7,114 bases of DNA from Anaerolineaceae bacterium (GTDB taxonomy: Bacteria; Chloroflexota; Anaerolineae; Anaerolineales; Anaerolineaceae). Below are positions 7,060 to 7,114 of the stretch, piece after piece. Position 1 is the first letter of the stretch. The number at the start of each line of letters is the position of its first letter. The stretch is from NCBI GenBank assembly GCA_028714615.1, contig JAQTMA010000084.1, positions 1 to 7,114 on the forward strand. The letters are read 5' to 3'. The notes under the pieces were generated by a model. It searched no databases. It was not told the origin of the DNA and saw only the letters and a program-made list of their open reading frames with translations. The position numbers were made by a program, and so were the translations under genes.

Positions 7060-7094
7060 GTCAGTGTTTGGTGGTTAGTGATTAGCTACTATGT
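7060..7094 (+). repeat. Degenerate 7-nt tandem repeat after nuoG
   Basis: The bases just after nuoG can be divided into heptamers GTCAGTG, TTTGGTG, GTTAGTG, ATTAGCT and ACTATGT. The first three or four fit a loose N-T-Y-R-G-T-G pattern; the last is poor. The tract is short and degenerate and may be the edge of a longer intergenic repeat. No open frame of interest lies in it. Confidence 0.35.
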
Positions 7095-7114
7095 GCCAAC
7101 GAATATCACTAACC
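7073..7114. repeat. Perfect 10-bp inverted repeat at the window end
   Basis: GGTTAGTGAT (7073-7082) is the exact reverse complement of ATCACTAACC (7105-7114), separated by 22 nt. The right arm ends on the last base of the window, so the true repeat may be longer. With no T-run visible, it is not a confirmed terminator. It may be a hairpin between nuoG and the next gene, a small dispersed intergenic repeat, or the end of a miniature element. Confidence 0.5.

Noticed and set aside
7041..7060. CTGCA/TGCAG short inverted repeat across the nuoG stop as a terminator
   Set aside because: Only five base pairs and no T-run; too weak to call.

Overview
The window holds the first seven genes of a bacterial complex I operon (NADH:quinone oxidoreductase), all on the plus strand, in the order nuoA-nuoB-nuoC-nuoD-nuoE-nuoF-nuoG. 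All seven are full length. None shows a frameshift or an inserted element. I see no defence system, mobile element, CRISPR array, tRNA or rRNA. This is an ordinary core-metabolism region, and the findings below are modest.

Layout. Positions 1-139 are an AT-rich leader. It has a small hairpin at 13-40 and a good sigma70-type promoter: TTGCCA at 70-75, a 17-nt spacer, and TATACT at 93-98 with an extended -10 TG. Positions 140-4558 carry nuoA to nuoF and 4551-7055 carries nuoG. The genes are tightly packed: overlaps of 10 bp (A/B), 4 bp (D/E), 4 bp (E/F) and 8 bp (F/G), and a 3-nt gap (B/C). The only real internal gap is 33 nt between nuoC and nuoD, where a hairpin straddles the nuoC stop. The last 59 nt after nuoG contain degenerate 7-nt repeats and a perfect 10-bp inverted repeat that ends at the window edge.

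How the genes work together. NuoE, NuoF and NuoG form the NADH-oxidising arm. FMN in NuoF takes a hydride from NADH, and electrons pass along Fe-S clusters in NuoF and NuoG. NuoB (cluster N2), NuoC and NuoD form the connecting arm that reduces quinone. NuoA is a small membrane subunit at the junction with the proton-pumping arm. The other membrane genes (nuoH, J-N) and nuoI are not in the window; they presumably lie downstream or elsewhere. All expected Fe-S ligands of N1a, N1b, N2, N3, N4 and N5 are visible, and the four-cysteine motif for the off-pathway cluster N7 is also present in NuoG.

Organism. The genes are GC-rich, NuoC and NuoD are separate proteins (unlike the NuoCD fusion of enterobacteria), and the NuoG cysteine spacing resembles the Thermus-type subunit. 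The overall sequence flavour suggests Chloroflexota, perhaps Anaerolineae. That placement is an impression from protein style, not a search result, and I hold it with moderate to low confidence.
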